A DNA stretch of 64,000 nt from Beverwykella pulmonaria (lineage: Eukaryota; Ascomycota; Dothideomycetes; Pleosporales; Melanommataceae). Made by a program: the position numbers and the translations under genes. The stretch spans positions 2,885,837 through 2,949,836 of the forward strand of contig BCHH01000001.1 of assembly GCA_001599595.1 (NCBI GenBank). The letters run 5' to 3'. The notes below the pieces were generated by a model that was not told the origin of the DNA, did no database searches, and worked only from the letters and a program-made list of their open reading frames with translations. This document shows positions 1-13,590 of the stretch, piece by piece; within the stretch, counting starts at the first letter, position 1; each line of letters starts with the position of its first letter.

Positions 1-1071
1 TCGATGTCGGTGACCTTTGTCTTGATGGGTGTGGAGCCCTTGCCCACAAGCTCGACCTCGGAATCCTTCTTCAGAATACCACGCTCCACGCGGCCAGAGC
101 ATACGGTTCCACGCCCAGCAATGGAGAAGACGTCCTCAACGGCCATGAGGAAGGGCTTCTCGGTTTCGCGGACAGGGGTCGGGATCCAGGTGTCGACGGC
201 CTCGAGCAGCTCGTCGATCTTCTGCTCGCCGATTTCTGGCCTACGGCCCTCGAGTGCGCAGAGGGCGGAACCCATGATAATGGGCGTCTCGTCGCCCTCG
301 AAGCCATACGAGGAGAGCAGCTCGCGCATTTCCATCTCCACGAGCTCCAACATTTCCGGATCCTCGACGGCGTCGACCTTGTTGACGAAGACGACAATCT
401 TCTGCACTCCGACCTGGCGGGCGAGCAGCAAGTGCTCTCTTGTCTGCGGCCTGGTTTTCAGTCAGCCCGCACTCACCCTCCCTATTCATAAGGTATCCTA
501 CATCTGCCCGTCCGACGCAGCAACGACAATGATGGCGCCATCCATGTTCGCAGCTCCGGTAATCATGTTCTTGATGTAATCGGCGTGTCCGGGGCAGTCG
601 ACGTGGGCGTAGTGGCGGTTGTCGGTGGCATACTCGATGTGGGCTGTCGCAATAGTGATTCCGCGTTTCCGCTCTTCGGGGGCCTTGTCGATGGAGCCAT
701 ATTCAAGGAACTTGGAGAGGCCTTTCGAAGCCTGGCGCTTGGTGATGGCGGCTGTGAGGGTTGTCTGAGGAGGTGAGTGGGGAGGGGGGAAGACTTCGGG
801 GGGGAGGTGTGCACCTTGCCGTGGTCGACGTGGCCGATGGTTCCTGCCAAAGTTAAAAAAAAAAAAAAAGCAGGGTGTTGGTGTGAGTTCAATGCCTACC
901 AATGTTGACGTGCGGCTTGTCACGAGTGAATGCAGCGGCATAGTTTCTCACGCTGTTGACATAACTACTTCCACACTGAACACCCAGAGCTTGCTGCAAC
1001 GGGTTGACTGAGCGCTGGCTACGGAGGGCGAGACGACTTGTTCGCCAGAGGGCGCGCGAGAATGCCGACAT
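1..1071 (-). CDS. TUF1: Mitochondrial elongation factor Tu (3' end outside window)
   Basis: GTP-binding translation factor that delivers aminoacyl-tRNA to mitochondrial ribosomes. The ATG is at 1071-1069. The first ~50 residues are Arg/Ser-rich without acidic residues until late, as in a mitochondrial presequence. The P-loop GHVDHGKT lies at about residues 61-68, followed by the switch segment [16 protein letters not shown], and [10 protein letters not shown]. Three introns keep the frame: 844-899, 765-814 and 451-501. The first two closely flank the P-loop exon, and the first contains a long T-tract on the coding strand. The gene runs off the left edge after the start of domain 2 ([13 protein letters not shown]). 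It is divergent from the next gene, with about 390 bp between start codons. Family assignment is certain; mitochondrial location is inferred from the N-terminus and the family. Confidence 0.95.
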
Positions 1072-1461
1072 ATTCAATTAGAGAAAGGAAATCGGGAGAG
1101 GGCACAGGACACAAGCAATTGCGATGGCACGATGGTGTTGAGGTCGACAGTCGCATCCACCATTTTGGCGCTAACAAAAAGTACTGGCAAGCACAAATCT
1201 TGGCATGGCGGTCCGAGCGCCGAGCTTTCTGCAACCACCACAACTCCACGGTGGGATACTTTGGCGGAGAAGCTTTCCCGAGGCATTCAACGGCCTCATA
1301 TACACCTTTTTCCCTCCTACATAATATCAATCCCGTCTCTCCTTTGCGATTGACACCTTTCCACACCAAACTCATCTTCCCACCAACCGCCCGCCGGATA
1401 CCCGAGGTTGCAGCCGGCAGCTCTACAAAAGTTGCTGCATCACGACCTCTGGTGCTCCCCA
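1072..1461. promoter_or_regulatory. Shared divergent upstream region, TUF1 / HIBCH
   Basis: This is the 390-bp interval between two divergently read mitochondrial-protein genes. It must contain both promoters. I see pyrimidine-rich stretches before the downstream start but no element I can name with confidence. Confidence 0.4.
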
Positions 1462-2994
1462 ATGTCTCTCCGCATAACCCTTGCACGCACCGCCGCGTCG
1501 CTGAGCTGGGCCTCGCGGACAAGACACACAATGCCCCTGCGCGCCAAAGTCACAATGCCCGCCTGGATGACAGGCAGCCGCATGGTTGGCGACCCCGCTG
1601 CATCTTCCGTCCATCCATAGCTGCGTACTGACGACATGCAGTACTCAACGCCCACAGAGAATCTCCTTGCGCCGCAGCCCGACGACGACCCCGACGATGT
1701 GCTCTTCGCCAACAACTACGGTGTGCGCAGCATCGAGCTCAACCGGCCCAAGAAGCTCAACTCGCTCAACGGGTCTATGGCCCGGAAGATAATACCGCGG
1801 TTGCAGGAATGGTCCAAATCCGAGCTCGCGGGCGTAGTCATGATCAAGGGAGCTGGGCGCGCATTCTGCGCTGGGGGAGATGTTGCTGCGTTGGCTCAGT
1901 GGAACAAGACGGGCGCAGAGGGCCAACAGAAGTCGACAGACTACTTTGGGCTGGAATACAAGCTGGATCACTTGATCGCCACATACACGAAGCCGTACAT
2001 TGCGGTCATGGACGGTATCACCATGGGGGGTGGCGTAGGGCTCAGCATCCACGCGCCCTTCCGAATCGCAACGGAAAACACCCTCTTCGCCATGCCAGAA
2101 ACAACCATTGGCTTCTTCCCGGACGTGGGCGCGTCCTTTTTCCTGCCTCGGATGGAAGGCTCACTAGGCCTCTACCTCGCACTGACGAGCTCTCAGCTCA
2201 AGGGTGTCGACGCTTTCTACCACGGCGTAGCAACACACTACATCCACTCGTCGACCTTGCAACAAATGGAAGCCCGCCTCGCCGAGCTCCAATTCCCCGA
2301 CCACTTTACCCTCACGCAACGACACAAAATCATCAACGCCACAATCGAAGAATTCAGCACGGGCTTACCTGCCCCGAAGCCTACCATCTCGGGCGAACTA
2401 AGGACTACCATTGATAAAGTATTCCACTACGATCAGCCCAGTGTCCGCGCGATCCTGGACTCCCTGTTGGAAGTGAAAAAGGATTCCGCGACGACCTCAC
2501 CCGAGCTTAAGAAATGGGCCTCAGATACCCTCGATACACTGCATACGCGCTCGCCCACCGCTGTAGCAGTAACATTCCAGCAAATGCGCGTCGGTCGAAA
2601 CTGGTCCATCGCCGAGACCTTCCAGCGCGAATACGACATTGCGGCGCACTTCATGGCACATCCCGATTTTATCGAAGGCGTCACGGCTCGACTAATCGAG
2701 CGGCGAAAAGAGCGTCCGAACTGGCAACCCTCTGGCTTTAAAGACATTACGGAGACAGACGTGTCAGCGTTCTTTGACAGGAGAACGGAATTGCCACTGA
2801 TTAACACGGGGGCGAGTGCAGATTATAGAGAGTACCCGCATGCGTGGATTGGACTGCCGCGCGAGGAAGAGATTTTGAGGGAGGCGGCGGGCGGGAAACA
2901 GGAGAAGGTTGTGGAGAGGCTATTGGACAAGTATGAGGGGAAGCAGGGGGTTAGGGAGAAGGTTGCGGAGGTGCTGGAGCGGGCGGGGAAATAG
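1462..2994 (+). CDS. EHD3: 3-hydroxyisobutyryl-CoA hydrolase, mitochondrial
   Basis: Crotonase-fold thioesterase of valine catabolism that releases 3-hydroxyisobutyrate from its CoA ester. Residues about 111-121 read GAGRAFCAGGD (oxyanion-hole segment). GGGVGLSIHAPFRIA and MPETTIGFFPDVGASF follow, with the family's Glu and Asp near 194 and 202. I place the start at ATG 1462. Its 41-codon exon is Arg/Ser/Ala-rich (presequence-like) and joins in phase across an intron at 1585-1641, which has a TACTGAC branch and a CAG acceptor but a weak GTTGGC donor. That gives 491 aa. If this intron is wrong, an ATG at 1636 would give a leaderless 452-aa protein. The gene is convergent with VPS16, 247 bp away. 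Confidence 0.9.
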
Positions 2995-3241
2995 AGGGGA
3001 TGACATTGTGGATACAATTAGATGATTGCGGAACGACATGACACCTTGTACAAGAATCTCAAAGATATTAACGCTTGAGGAAAGCTCGAGCCTTCAAACC
3101 CCATATTATACACATAGCACTACCTCCTCACACCTCCGGGTATATGACTCTACTTCTTTCACAGCCCGCATTCATCTCTGTTGCCTTTGATAGGAATGAT
3201 CAGCGCCGAATTAAACCCCACGGCTTCTACAAGATTTGCTC

Positions 3242-5925
3242 TCATCGCCGGCCCCCGGGTAGCATTCCAATTAACCTCTCCACCTCGACCGCCGCACTCC
3301 CCGTTGCCTTCCCTCTGACCTCCTCAAGCAACCCCCTATCCTTAGCCTTCAGCGCCTCCTCCCCGGCCTTAACTAACAGCCCACACTTGGTCCACATCTC
3401 CACCCTCTCGGCGACCGTGGCCCCCGTACACTTCGGAATGAAAAGTGTCGCATAATTCGTTTTTCCTGCAGCCAGGCACTCGTTGAAGAAGGGTTCCCAG
3501 CCGATTGCGGATTTCTTCGTTTTGGACAGCTCTTCGAGTTCGGTCCAATGTCGGGCTGAGACGAGAGCGCGGAGTTTAAGCCAGGTGTATGTTTTCTCCG
3601 GGACTTTGAATTCGGACTGGAGTTTTTGAGCACGTTTGCTGTGGCCTGCGCGTAAGAGCTGGAAGATGGTTTGGTTGAGGGAGAGCCCGATGTATGTTGA
3701 TGTGCTAGCGCTTGGGATAGGCGTGGGCGTGGATTGCGAAGGTGCAAGGTCTTTTTCGAAAGTTTCTTGCATGCGAAGCAACTTTGCGGCATCGTCAAGT
3801 GCACCCCGTTGGAAGACGGCGGATGCATCGCGCGAGTCTTGGAGGTATTTGGAGGCGAGTTTGAGTTTGTCTAGCGCCTGGGGTAGACCAGGTTGGCTAA
3901 GTGCTTCGGTGAGGAGGAGGTTTGAGCCGTCGAGACGGCGGTCGTCTTGATAGTACAGGTCCTTGAGGAGACCACGGTCCTGGTCGTAGGCGCTGGTTTC
4001 TACCAAAGCGGTGGCGACGGGGCGGGTGTTGATTACGCGGAAAAAGGAGGCTAGCGGTAGTTTCTTGCGGAGATGGAGGAGCACATGGTATATTAGATCT
4101 GTGTCGCCGCTTTCAATGGCTTTGTCGAGTGCGATAGTGTCTTCTTTCATGCCAAGCAGTAAGGGGACTTGTTTGCCGGCCCGAGGCTCGTAATTCAGCA
4201 ACTCTGTGGCGAGACGCACGCGTCCTTCTTCGTAGGCTGCACGCGCGATTTCTTCGAAGGATACGCCTGGTTTGCCATGTAGCTTCTTCACTATGAGATT
4301 GCATATTGCTTCTTCGGTGTCAGTTGATACTCGTACTTTCTGCTGCGCCCAGTGCCCATGGATCTTGTCGGACGACAGGTGTAGATACGATGCTATCCGT
4401 AGAGCGAGCAAGTACTCATGCCGGTTTGTGAGGCGCTCGATTAGCTTTTCCGGTGTTAGCCGCTTGAACTGGTCATAGCTGAGAGGGAGTCCGATTTCGT
4501 AGAAGCGCACGGCATTGAGCACTCGTAGGGTGTCGCAGATGTCGACGAAGTCATCGCTCGAGTAGAGATCAAGGACGGATTTACCGTAGGATGCAGCTTT
4601 GAGGAGTGCCTTTTGCCAGTGAATGTTGTATTCGTGGCCAGCGGCTTTGATGCAGGTGTCGACAGCTTCAGCGAGGGAGGGCCGAATGAGTTGGATTAGG
4701 TCATCCGCTTTGGGGGACTTCTGGTCTAGTAGATTTGATGCCTCAAGCAGATTTGCAGCTGGGGAGTCGGAGCCTAGCCGAAATACTTCAACCGTCTCAT
4801 CGGGCACTTTCTGGAGGTACTCGCACACATCGTTGGTCAGAAGTCTGAGGCCGTCGACGTCAGGCAGCAGATGAACCCAAGCATCGTAGTAAAACTTGGT
4901 AGCCACGCTCCGGGGCCCTATGAGGTGGACTTCATCTTCCCACGCCAACGCTACCGCATTGCTGCCACACCATTGCATGTCCTTGGGCACCGTCTTTGCG
5001 CGCGAATCGTACTCAGAGAGCTTCTCAGACCAGTCGCCGCTCACCACCCAGACCTTCCCGTCTTCCGTATAGAAGGCAAGGAATTCCCCTCGGGGAGACA
5101 CGCTGATGTGTCTGAAAGGCCCCGCGGTGAAGTCGCGGTCTTCGGCGTCCGTTGCATCCACAACGTACAACGTTGTTCTAATCGCTAGAATAACTTCCAC
5201 GGAGCGAGAGAGGGAGTACGCAGGCGGTATTATCGCCCACGATACAACAGGGTCCGAGGGTGGGGTCGCGAGCAGCTTCGGTCGCGGTTCATCGTAACGG
5301 GACACGGAAATGAGGTGGTTGTTTCCGAGGAGGGCGACAAAGCCTGAGCCATAGAACTTGCACGACTGCACACCATGTTCTTCTGCACCCTATCCTTCTC
5401 GTCAGAATTTGACCTTGCAGCGCAAGAGTAATTCGCAGGACGTACATGGCCGAGCGTAAAGGGCACAAAGTCGCCCTGCAGATGATAGTAGCAGCGGACG
5501 GTCCCGTCAGCCGTCACCACGATGAGCTTCTCATCTTCGGACCATCCTAGCCCTTTTATCGTGCCTTTGTCCCACTATGTGTGTCAACTGTGCTCTTGGG
5601 CGCGCGGTGCAAGCTCGGGGGATCGCGTACGTTGATGCGCCGAATTAGCTTGCCTGCGCAGCTGTATATATCGATACTCGATTTCGCGGCCTGGGCGCCT
5701 CGATAGGCGTATATCTTGTCCTCATCGCGGTATATGGCTAGCAAAGTCAGTGTGTGGACATGGATGGGCGAGTGCTTGAAGCGTACCTACAGCACCGCTG
5801 TACGGAGCTCCAACCACATTGTAATTCTCGAGCTCGAGGTCTTGGTCGAAGACAGCCGTGTAGAGCTGTATTTTGCGGTAGAATTTATCGCCAACCTTCT
5901 CCCAGTTGGCTGTGGGCTTGGACAT
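3242..5925 (-). CDS. VPS16: Vacuolar protein sorting protein Vps16 (HOPS/CORVET subunit)
   Basis: Core subunit of the HOPS and CORVET tethering complexes, which binds Vps33 and acts in endosome-vacuole fusion. The start at 5925 gives MSKPTANWEKVGDKFYRK. Four exons are joined over introns 5738-5786, 5575-5630 and 5390-5445, all in phase, for 840 aa, close to the family norm of about 800-840. The N-terminal half is the beta-propeller Vps16_N region (WDKGTIKGLGWSEDEKL, then PRGEFLAFYTEDGKVWVVSGDW). The C-terminal part is the alpha-solenoid Vps16_C region, with the conserved block WQKALLKAASYGKS midway. No break is seen. Confidence 0.95.
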
Positions 5926-8900
5926 GGCGGAAGGAAAGCATGGAGCTGTGGAGCTGCCGCCTTGCAATCGAACTGGAGCTTATTGACGTTTAATGGGTCC
6001 GTGCGCGAACTTGGTCATTGAAAACCACTTCAAACCTCATGCGATGGAGACTGAGATAAATCTTCCTCTTTTCAAGGATACAATTGTTTCTACCCTTGCA
6101 TATTCATTCCTGTTCGTCTTGTTGTTGAAAGTGACACTACGATAAATTAAAAGTGTAGCCGTCTTCATCATAGCATTACCGCAGTTTCAAACCCTTTCCC
6201 CACCTCTTTGTTGAAGCATCATGCAGATGTGAAGCATTGTAGAATTCCGAGCCTCGGAAATATACGATCCCACTGCATGGTACTCGATCCAGTTCTCGGA
6301 TTACGAATGAGAACAACGAAGAAGAAAAGACTTCGTTCGGTAATATATGGTGCACAAGTACGCAAGATAAACGGAATCATCGAATTGGACATCGCTGCAG
6401 GATCCCCCATACCGTCCACGGTGCTGGGATACGGATTCGGCCAAGAGGTCTTCCCCACAGAATCCGAATTCACAGGACTCTTACAAAGCTATCAAGCTGT
6501 AGGATGGCTGTGAGACATCCTTGGCCGTGGCTTGCAAGGCTGTGGTGCCATGTCGATCTGATCAAGCCATGGATTTGGCACTAGAGTTGTGTTCATATAG
6601 ATTGGCTTGTGCGGGTAATACATGCTCAGGCTGTTACTGGTCCAGCATCAATGTGATGCGTGGTCGTGAGAAAGACCATCGCGATGAGCAAATTCGTCGC
6701 CGTCAATTGCAGTGCCACCAGCAAGGTGAAAATTGTGGGCATGCCAAAGCAAATCTCGAACTTTGGAAGTTCTGTTTATCAAAGATATTTATGGGGTTCT
6801 ACCGATATGAACTAGAAAACTCCGATATTCTCCTCCAAAGTAAAAGCATGTAGTATCCATGACAAACCTGCAAACTCACAGTGATGATTCTGCAACATCA
6901 TGAACAAGTAATTTTATGTAGTATTTCTATTCCCTTCCCTACCAATCCAGGGGTACCCGCTCATCACTCGATCCATCGAGTACACTTCTCAACATCCTTC
7001 TCCGTCTCATCCCTAGTAGATATGCATCAGCCAAAGTGTGTGTTTGGATAGAGAGTCGTAGACTGCGCCAAGCAAACGGTTCCACGGCTAGGTGTCGTCT
7101 TCGGCGGCGAGGTCGGGCGTGTAGTTAGGATATTGCTCGCTTGAAGGGCGGCGAGGAAGATATTGGGGGACGCGAGGCGAAGAGGATGTTCAGGAGGCAG
7201 ATGCGCGCTAGGGAAGGAAAGCGAGATGGGATGTCGGGCTCGTGGGGAGGGTTGTGATGAGAACATTGCGGGCACTCGCACTCTCCACCCGCGAAAAAGA
7301 CCTCCTTTCCATCTTTTCATCGTAAAGTTCATCTAGCGCATCCAAACAAGTTGCGACAGTACGCTCTAGCAGTATGCATTTGCGTTAGTTGACGCGTATG
7401 GTTTTTGGAGATAGAGTAGAGCGCAGATACTTGCCGGGTTTGCTATTCCCGGCATGGGAACTGTGCGAGGATCTCATCCAGTATTATAATTAGCTGTTGT
7501 GTTGATTATGATGTTGACCTGTGTGTTCAAAAAGTTTGAGATAGGTCGACGCGCGAAACATGGGGTGGACTTGTTGTCCGCTGCCAGACGGTCCACTCAA
7601 CAGCATGTGAGATACATTCTGGCCAGGTATGTCCTTCAAAGCTTTGCAATAATTCACTATGAATGTTCTTGCTTCCAAGAAGCTCAGGGGGAACCAGCGC
7701 TTTAGTATCTAGATAAGCATGTCACGTGTGTCACGTGGTGTCTTCTCGATCATACAGGACAACTTTTTCTCCCGGGCTCTACCCCGAGATCCCTGGGTAT
7801 TAAGCAGCGCCTAGAAATGTCTGAAACATTACAAGGCATATAAATTGATAAGAAGACACATCTACCGTAAATTTATTGAGTGAGGTCGGCGTTATCGAGG
7901 TGTATCACTAGATTGAGAGTTCCGCAGATGTAAACTCGTCACGTGACTTATTTTGGTAAAGTAAGCTGTACACATGTATGCTGGCAGCTCTTTATCGCAG
8001 TCCCACAGCCTCTGCGACATTCTCTGTAAAGAAAACAGGCCACGGAATTGCCACTGCAGTCTCCGTGGAGCTTCATGTGCCCGGCTTCAGGGTCGAGCTG
8101 GAGTCGCGCTATTCCTGCGGCTGCGCCAGTACAACTGCCGAAAATGCCTGAGGCAGACAATTAAGTAGGGGCCGGGTTGAAATATATGCCATTTACAGAG
8201 TAAGAAGGCTCTGCTTCCATGTGTAACGCAGGACGATGAAATGGCAAGTGAATAATATCTGTTGCGGACAGATAGGCGCGATCGCTCTTTGCTCCCGCCG
8301 TTGTGACGGCTCTGACGAGACAACTTCTATCTTCATGTCCTGAAGATGAAAACATACCGTACAGGGGCCACACGCCTCGCGCCTTCCATCACTCACAAAG
8401 TGCATTTGCTACCGCCTCCAACGCTACCACTCTGTTCAGCGTCTCTGAATAAGCAATTGGAACATGCCTCGCTTCGCGCTGAAAAGTTATGGTTCCCTCG
8501 CCTGAGTCGTGTGCAATGCCACTTCGCAGCACACAAGACCTCGTATATCGGTTGTATGTTCTCAATCAGCATTGAAACTCGCAAAGTACCAATAAAACAA
8601 ACGCTGAAAAAGAAGATGACTGGAAATACTGTGTTGATGCCCTAATCGCGCACATAGCCACGTGAATAGTAGCCATAAATGAGCCATGCAAATACATTTA
8701 TGACACAGCCCTTCTCATCGATCTACAGGACTTTATCACCACAACGATCGTTTGTTGCTCAAGGAGAGCTATAGATTCACACCCGCTGACTGCCACACCG
8801 TATACTTTTTCAGTGCAGCATAGGTTGAGCTTCTTGTAGCAAAATATGCATATCGTGAAAGTCTTCTCGCACTTTGTTATTCTCATTGCGCAAACTTTTG

Positions 8901-10014
8901 GCTTTACGTCTGTCACTTGTTTAACAAATCTCCAGACTTCTGTATAGGAAAAACGCTCTGCGCCCATAAGCATAAGATGTACTAAGTAACCGAGAAGAAG
9001 TCTAAGCACAAAACGATAAGGACGATGGTGGAATAATAAGACATGAAAATACGCCCAAGACAAAGGATCAGAGTAACAATGAAACGATGAGAGCCGGCAG
9101 AGCTGCAACTAATCTTCCGATCCGCCTTGGAAACATGCCCGTCCTCTTGTGCCACGCTGTAGAAATTGTAGCATATAAAGCGACGCCGAGGGTCCCTACC
9201 CCACTGAATTTCGCCAATTCATGACCTGCCTCAAATTCGCTACTGGCATGTTCGTTCTGGATCTATGCTATTCGGAGTGAGTAAACCCGAAGAAAGTGCG
9301 AAATACCTAGGTACATTTGCTACTGACATTTCTGTGGTCAAAATGAACAGTGCTCCCAAGCGGCGCTGTCCAAACTGTTCCGTCTGGGAGAATGAAGTGT
9401 GCGTCAGGTATATCCTTGACGCGCCGCTCCTGAGCTTGTTGAGGGAATATGGGAAAGGAGCCCGTCACTAATAGTATAAAACTTAGCATCGCCAGATCAA
9501 TTTTAAACTTGTCACTTGAGTGGACGGAAGTGCAGACAGTAAAGCTATCATCTACCTACTTCGAGAGACTATGCACATCAAAATGACGACAAGAAACGCG
9601 CTGACAAAAGCAACAACCATGCTGTTGGTTGGCGGAGATCGAGGACAAAATATTGTCGAGGAAATGAAGAACGAACGGAGTTGGAGAGTACAACTCCTCC
9701 ACTTTTTATACGGATGGATCCATGCATCTTCGTGTGGCATAAACTCTGAATTTTATTGGTTGTTCGAGATGCGTACTTCCGCATAATATTGTTGCCTGGA
9801 ACCCATCCAATGGTTGCCCGGAGGCATTGTATTCTGAAACGCGAAATGAGGGCGCAGAGCAAGGCTTGTAGGGGATGATAGGTGGGGGCGGCACCCTCTC
9901 AGGGTCTTTCTTACGCCCAACTTTTTTTGGGCCGTCTTCGCAGTTTGTTCCCACACCTCACAAACTGCTACTCCGCTCTTTGCGCCCGCGCAACAACCTT
10001 ATACCTTTAACTAA
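5926..10014. other. Gene-poor interval, 4.1 kb
   Basis: No reading frame here has the composition, splice sites or motifs of a real gene. The longest open frames (8698-9108 on the minus strand; 6208-6513 plus) lack family motifs and intron support. Two CACGTG hexamers lie at about 7722-7737 and one at about 7939, but no target gene is evident. The interval could hold non-coding transcripts or worn-out repeats; I cannot show either. Confidence 0.4.
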
Positions 10015-11901
10015 ATGCGCACACTTAGCCCTTCACAGATCTCAGCAGCACGCATCCCAAAAATCACAGACCTTCGCGATCAACTGAATTATGGCGATGC
10101 AAGACTCGCGCGTTGTACCGCCTTCATCGATGAGCTACGAGTCTTCCGACGACGATATTCTGCGACTGGCGTCCGTGGAGCCGACCTTTGGGACTGGAAA
10201 TCGTCTAAACACCAAGATGCACTCAGACAGATGACTGCATCCTTCCTAGATGACAATGGATATGGTGAAGTATACTGGCCTAGCGATCCCACCGCGCCCA
10301 ACTTCAACTCGCTTCAATACTCGGAGGATCGTGCATTGTAAGACTGCACCGAACAGAATCACCGAAACCTAAGTAACACCTAATGTGCCTAGTATCACCC
10401 AAACCATGAGACAGCTCATCTTCCGTTTAAACCTTCAACAATATCGCAACAATAAATACAAGAAGAAGGAACATCAACCTGATCCTCCCGCTCACGAGAT
10501 AATTGACTTGGAAGCCGATGCGTCACCGACAGAGTATGTCTTTCTCAAACAGTGTGCCAACGCCCCACTAACACTCATACGCTAGTCTTTCGAGGCCAAA
10601 CTTACCCGCCCAAAATGCCGTGCGTCCAACCGAAAGCAATAGATACGTACCGAACACACACTCTTCCCGGGGTTTCGCAAGCCCCGAATTGCCTCATCCG
10701 CAGTACAATGTATACGATGTTCCAGCAAGCCCAGATTATGAACACGAGGTTCGTGCTTTATTTTGTTCCATCTTACACTTTCATATTTTCCACAATACTA
10801 ACAACGCCTAAGCCTCGCGCGATAAAACGGAAGCTGAAAGCCCCAAAAAAGCCAGAACCTGCGAAGCGGTCGAAAACAAATGCCTTGGAAGTGCCTACTG
10901 ACAAAACATCCGGTGTCGATCCAAGACAAACAGCGCAGAAGATAATACGAACGTCGCCGCGGGGAAGGAAAATAGTCCAGCGCACAGATTATGTTGATTT
11001 GAATGGCCTCGACCAGGCCATCGCTTCACAAACAGAGACAGATGAACCACCATCGGACCACGACAACGACGTCGGACCTAACCACCGAGCAAACATTAGA
11101 CAAAGGCCCGAAAGCGTCGAACGAGCCTTAAACTACATCAGAACAGTTCAGCCTTCGGTAACAAGTGAACCTCCCACACCCTCGCTTGGACCGACAAAGC
11201 CGACGCCTGACTCCCACATCGATCCAAATCTAGAGCGATTCATATCACCATCTTCCACTATACATCAACCCTGGCTAGGCCGCATGTCCTCCACTTCCTC
11301 GATTATTAATTTGAACAACAAGGTCCAACCTGAGGCCCAGCCATTTCTGTCTCCTGCCCCCACAATATCAACGCTTGCATCAGTGCACGAAACAATCCAA
11401 CAATCCTCGCTTATTCCAAAACATGTTCCGCCAGATGTACAGAGCAACCAAGGTCAAAAATCTTCCCCTGCTGCATCCGCAACTCCAGTTCCCCCCGCGT
11501 CCACTGCACCTAAATCCAGTATAAACTTCAACTACCTTGTGATACTATCCCGTGCACCAACTTATTCATACAAGACGTGGAACCCAAGGGGCCATTTCAT
11601 GGAGAAGTCACTCGGCGAACTCATTCATGAACTGCCTTTTGACAGCAAAGAAGATATCAAAGGTCTTACAATCCGGCTGGAGGGGCCTGGGGTGGCTGTT
11701 GAGGAGACTTTGGACTGCGGAGAAGAAGCAAAGTTTGACACTACTAAAGGCCGCCTCTTGCGCATGGTCAAAATGTGCCTCAAGAACCACAACAAAGCAA
11801 ATGCGGGCAAAACATTGGTTTTGAATTTCGAAATCGAAGCTGTAAGAGAAGGCGGTGTGGAGGAAGAGGACGATGATGATGACGATATTGAGTTATTTTG
11901 A
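10015..11901 (+). CDS. Unknown nuclear-type protein, four exons
   Basis: I do not recognise the family. Four exons join in phase over introns 10338-10392, 10534-10585 (GTATGT donor, CTAAC branch) and 10749-10812 (CTAAC branch), giving 571 aa. The first ~110 residues form a compact globular-looking stretch with tryptophans (LWDWKSSKHQDAL, EVYWPSD). A basic segment KRKLKAPKKPEPAKRSK just after the third intron looks like a bipartite nuclear localisation signal. A long Ser/Pro/Thr-rich linker follows. The C-terminal ~130 residues, from INFNYLVILSRAPTYSYKTW, look folded, and the protein ends in an acidic tail of consecutive Asp residues. This layout suggests a nuclear scaffold or regulator, which is inference only. 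Confidence 0.75.
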
Positions 11902-13590
11902 GGCAAAAACATTACGATATCCCCGCCTCCAAATGCCTAGTAATTGTTTACATTATTACCTTGTATCTGGGTGGTAATTTTTTAATCAAACATTAGAAAG
12001 CAATGCAAAAGATCTGCAATTATCCTGGAATTGCGACCGCACTCAAGCGACATGAAGATTGTACCTGAGTCCAATGCGCTCGTGTTGGCGTCTTTACTGT
12101 CGAAGACAGCGTTGGTATTAGGAAATTGAACAACTTTCGCGTAGCGGGCTTCAGGTCCAGCCACAGGAGAATACATACCTAGGGTAGACAGGGAGCATAG
12201 AACCATTCCACGAAGCTTTTTTAGCTGGAAGGGTAGGTTCAGTTCATTGATCAAGGAAACGATTCGTATTTGACGGTGTTGAGATAGCCATCATGCGGCG
12301 CCATCGGGAGTGTGCTGCGATACACGTGCTCTGGTGTTCTTGAATCTCTCGCTATAAATAGTTACAAAACTGCACCTGAAGATTGTTATAACTCCAGGAT
12401 TCCGCCAGTAATGCGAGTGTGCAAATAAGTCTTCTCTTCACTCCTAGCACTCTTCGGCCTATTTATTGAAGCTTTAGGGTAGAGTAGTATATTTGCGAGG
12501 AACATCGCCCGGTTAAGAGGTTTCAGCCTAACTTCAGAAATTTCTGAAACTAATATCCAAGCGCACACATACAAAAACTTTGCTAGCATTTTTCTTAGGA
12601 CTTTTCTAATATTCCTTTTGTTTCGCTCCAAACGTCATGAATTATTGAGGTTGAGATACACGGTTCAAGGCTGAACCACTAGAACTCCTACAATAAATCG
12701 ATCATGCGCACACAATGATGCACACAAGAATGTTCCTAGTTTCTAAGGGGTGAGCACTCTGCCGTCACCAAGATGCCCACGCAAGGAAAGCAGATGCATC
12801 ACTCCGAAGAGTAGGAGTATCTTACTCTTAAACCCGAGGGTTTTCTGTTTACCTGCAACCGAAGTGCGCACCAGCCTAGAGACGCACTCGGTTTGCGAAT
12901 TCGGCGAAGGAGTGATTTCACCTTGACTCTATTTCCTGCTAATTGCGCAGTCTCCATGCTCTACACACTCCATCTAATTGCCGATGACGAGACAGTTGAA
13001 GGGGCGAGTACTGAACATGTGGATAAAGTACGCTACTTCGTCCTCTGTTCTGCTCGCCACACTTCCTCGGAGCCTGCCCTTCACCACTATCACTATTCGA
13101 CCGAAAATACTCTCTATATGCCTGTTCTGACACTCGCACCGGGGCAGGCAACGCTATTGAGCGAGCACTATTGGCTGATTGCTTCGCGGCTGTATGATCT
13201 ACTTGGTTAATGGCGCAAAGCCGATTCGACTCCAGCCTGGTATTCCGCTGGAGAGGTGCGTTGCGTAGTTAATATGGGGCGCGTTCTCTTGTGCGAAATA
13301 GTACCAGTTGTATTTAAAGCCTAAGAAACGTTTCATGATCGTAGACGTTCACGCACAGACACGGACCCTCCCTCCCCAAAATATTTATAGAAGCCACAGC
13401 CGCCCAGATCTTGGCCATCATCCAACATCTCTCACTCACCAGCTCCTCTCACCAAACTTGAGGTACTTTCAAACACACCACAAGCCGAAGCAGCTACTTG
13501 CTGCGACGTCTACGACTAGCACCTAGCCCTTAAACAACCAACAACAGATAGATAAATTTTGCCTCGCCCCAAGCTTGCTAGATCATCACT
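11902..13590. other. Intergenic, 1.7 kb
   Basis: Short open frames on the minus strand (11982-12254, 12386-12631) lack ATG starts or splice support and show no motifs. The last ~250 bases before 13591 are C/A-rich, resembling a fungal 5' leader. Nothing else is supported. Confidence 0.35.

Noticed and set aside
498..941. Long minus frame reading through TUF1 introns
   Set aside because: The intron parts are not protein-like (Phe run from the T-tract); splicing at consensus sites restores EF-Tu.
7027..7332. 101-codon minus-strand frame
   Set aside because: Low-complexity Pro/Ser content and no upstream signals; not called.
8698..9108. 136-codon minus-strand frame
   Set aside because: No motif, unusual Cys/Leu mix, no splice or leader support; likely chance.
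13215..13245. Possible tRNA T-arm (GATTCGACTCC)
   Set aside because: The five-base stem does not pair and no tRNA fold surrounds it.
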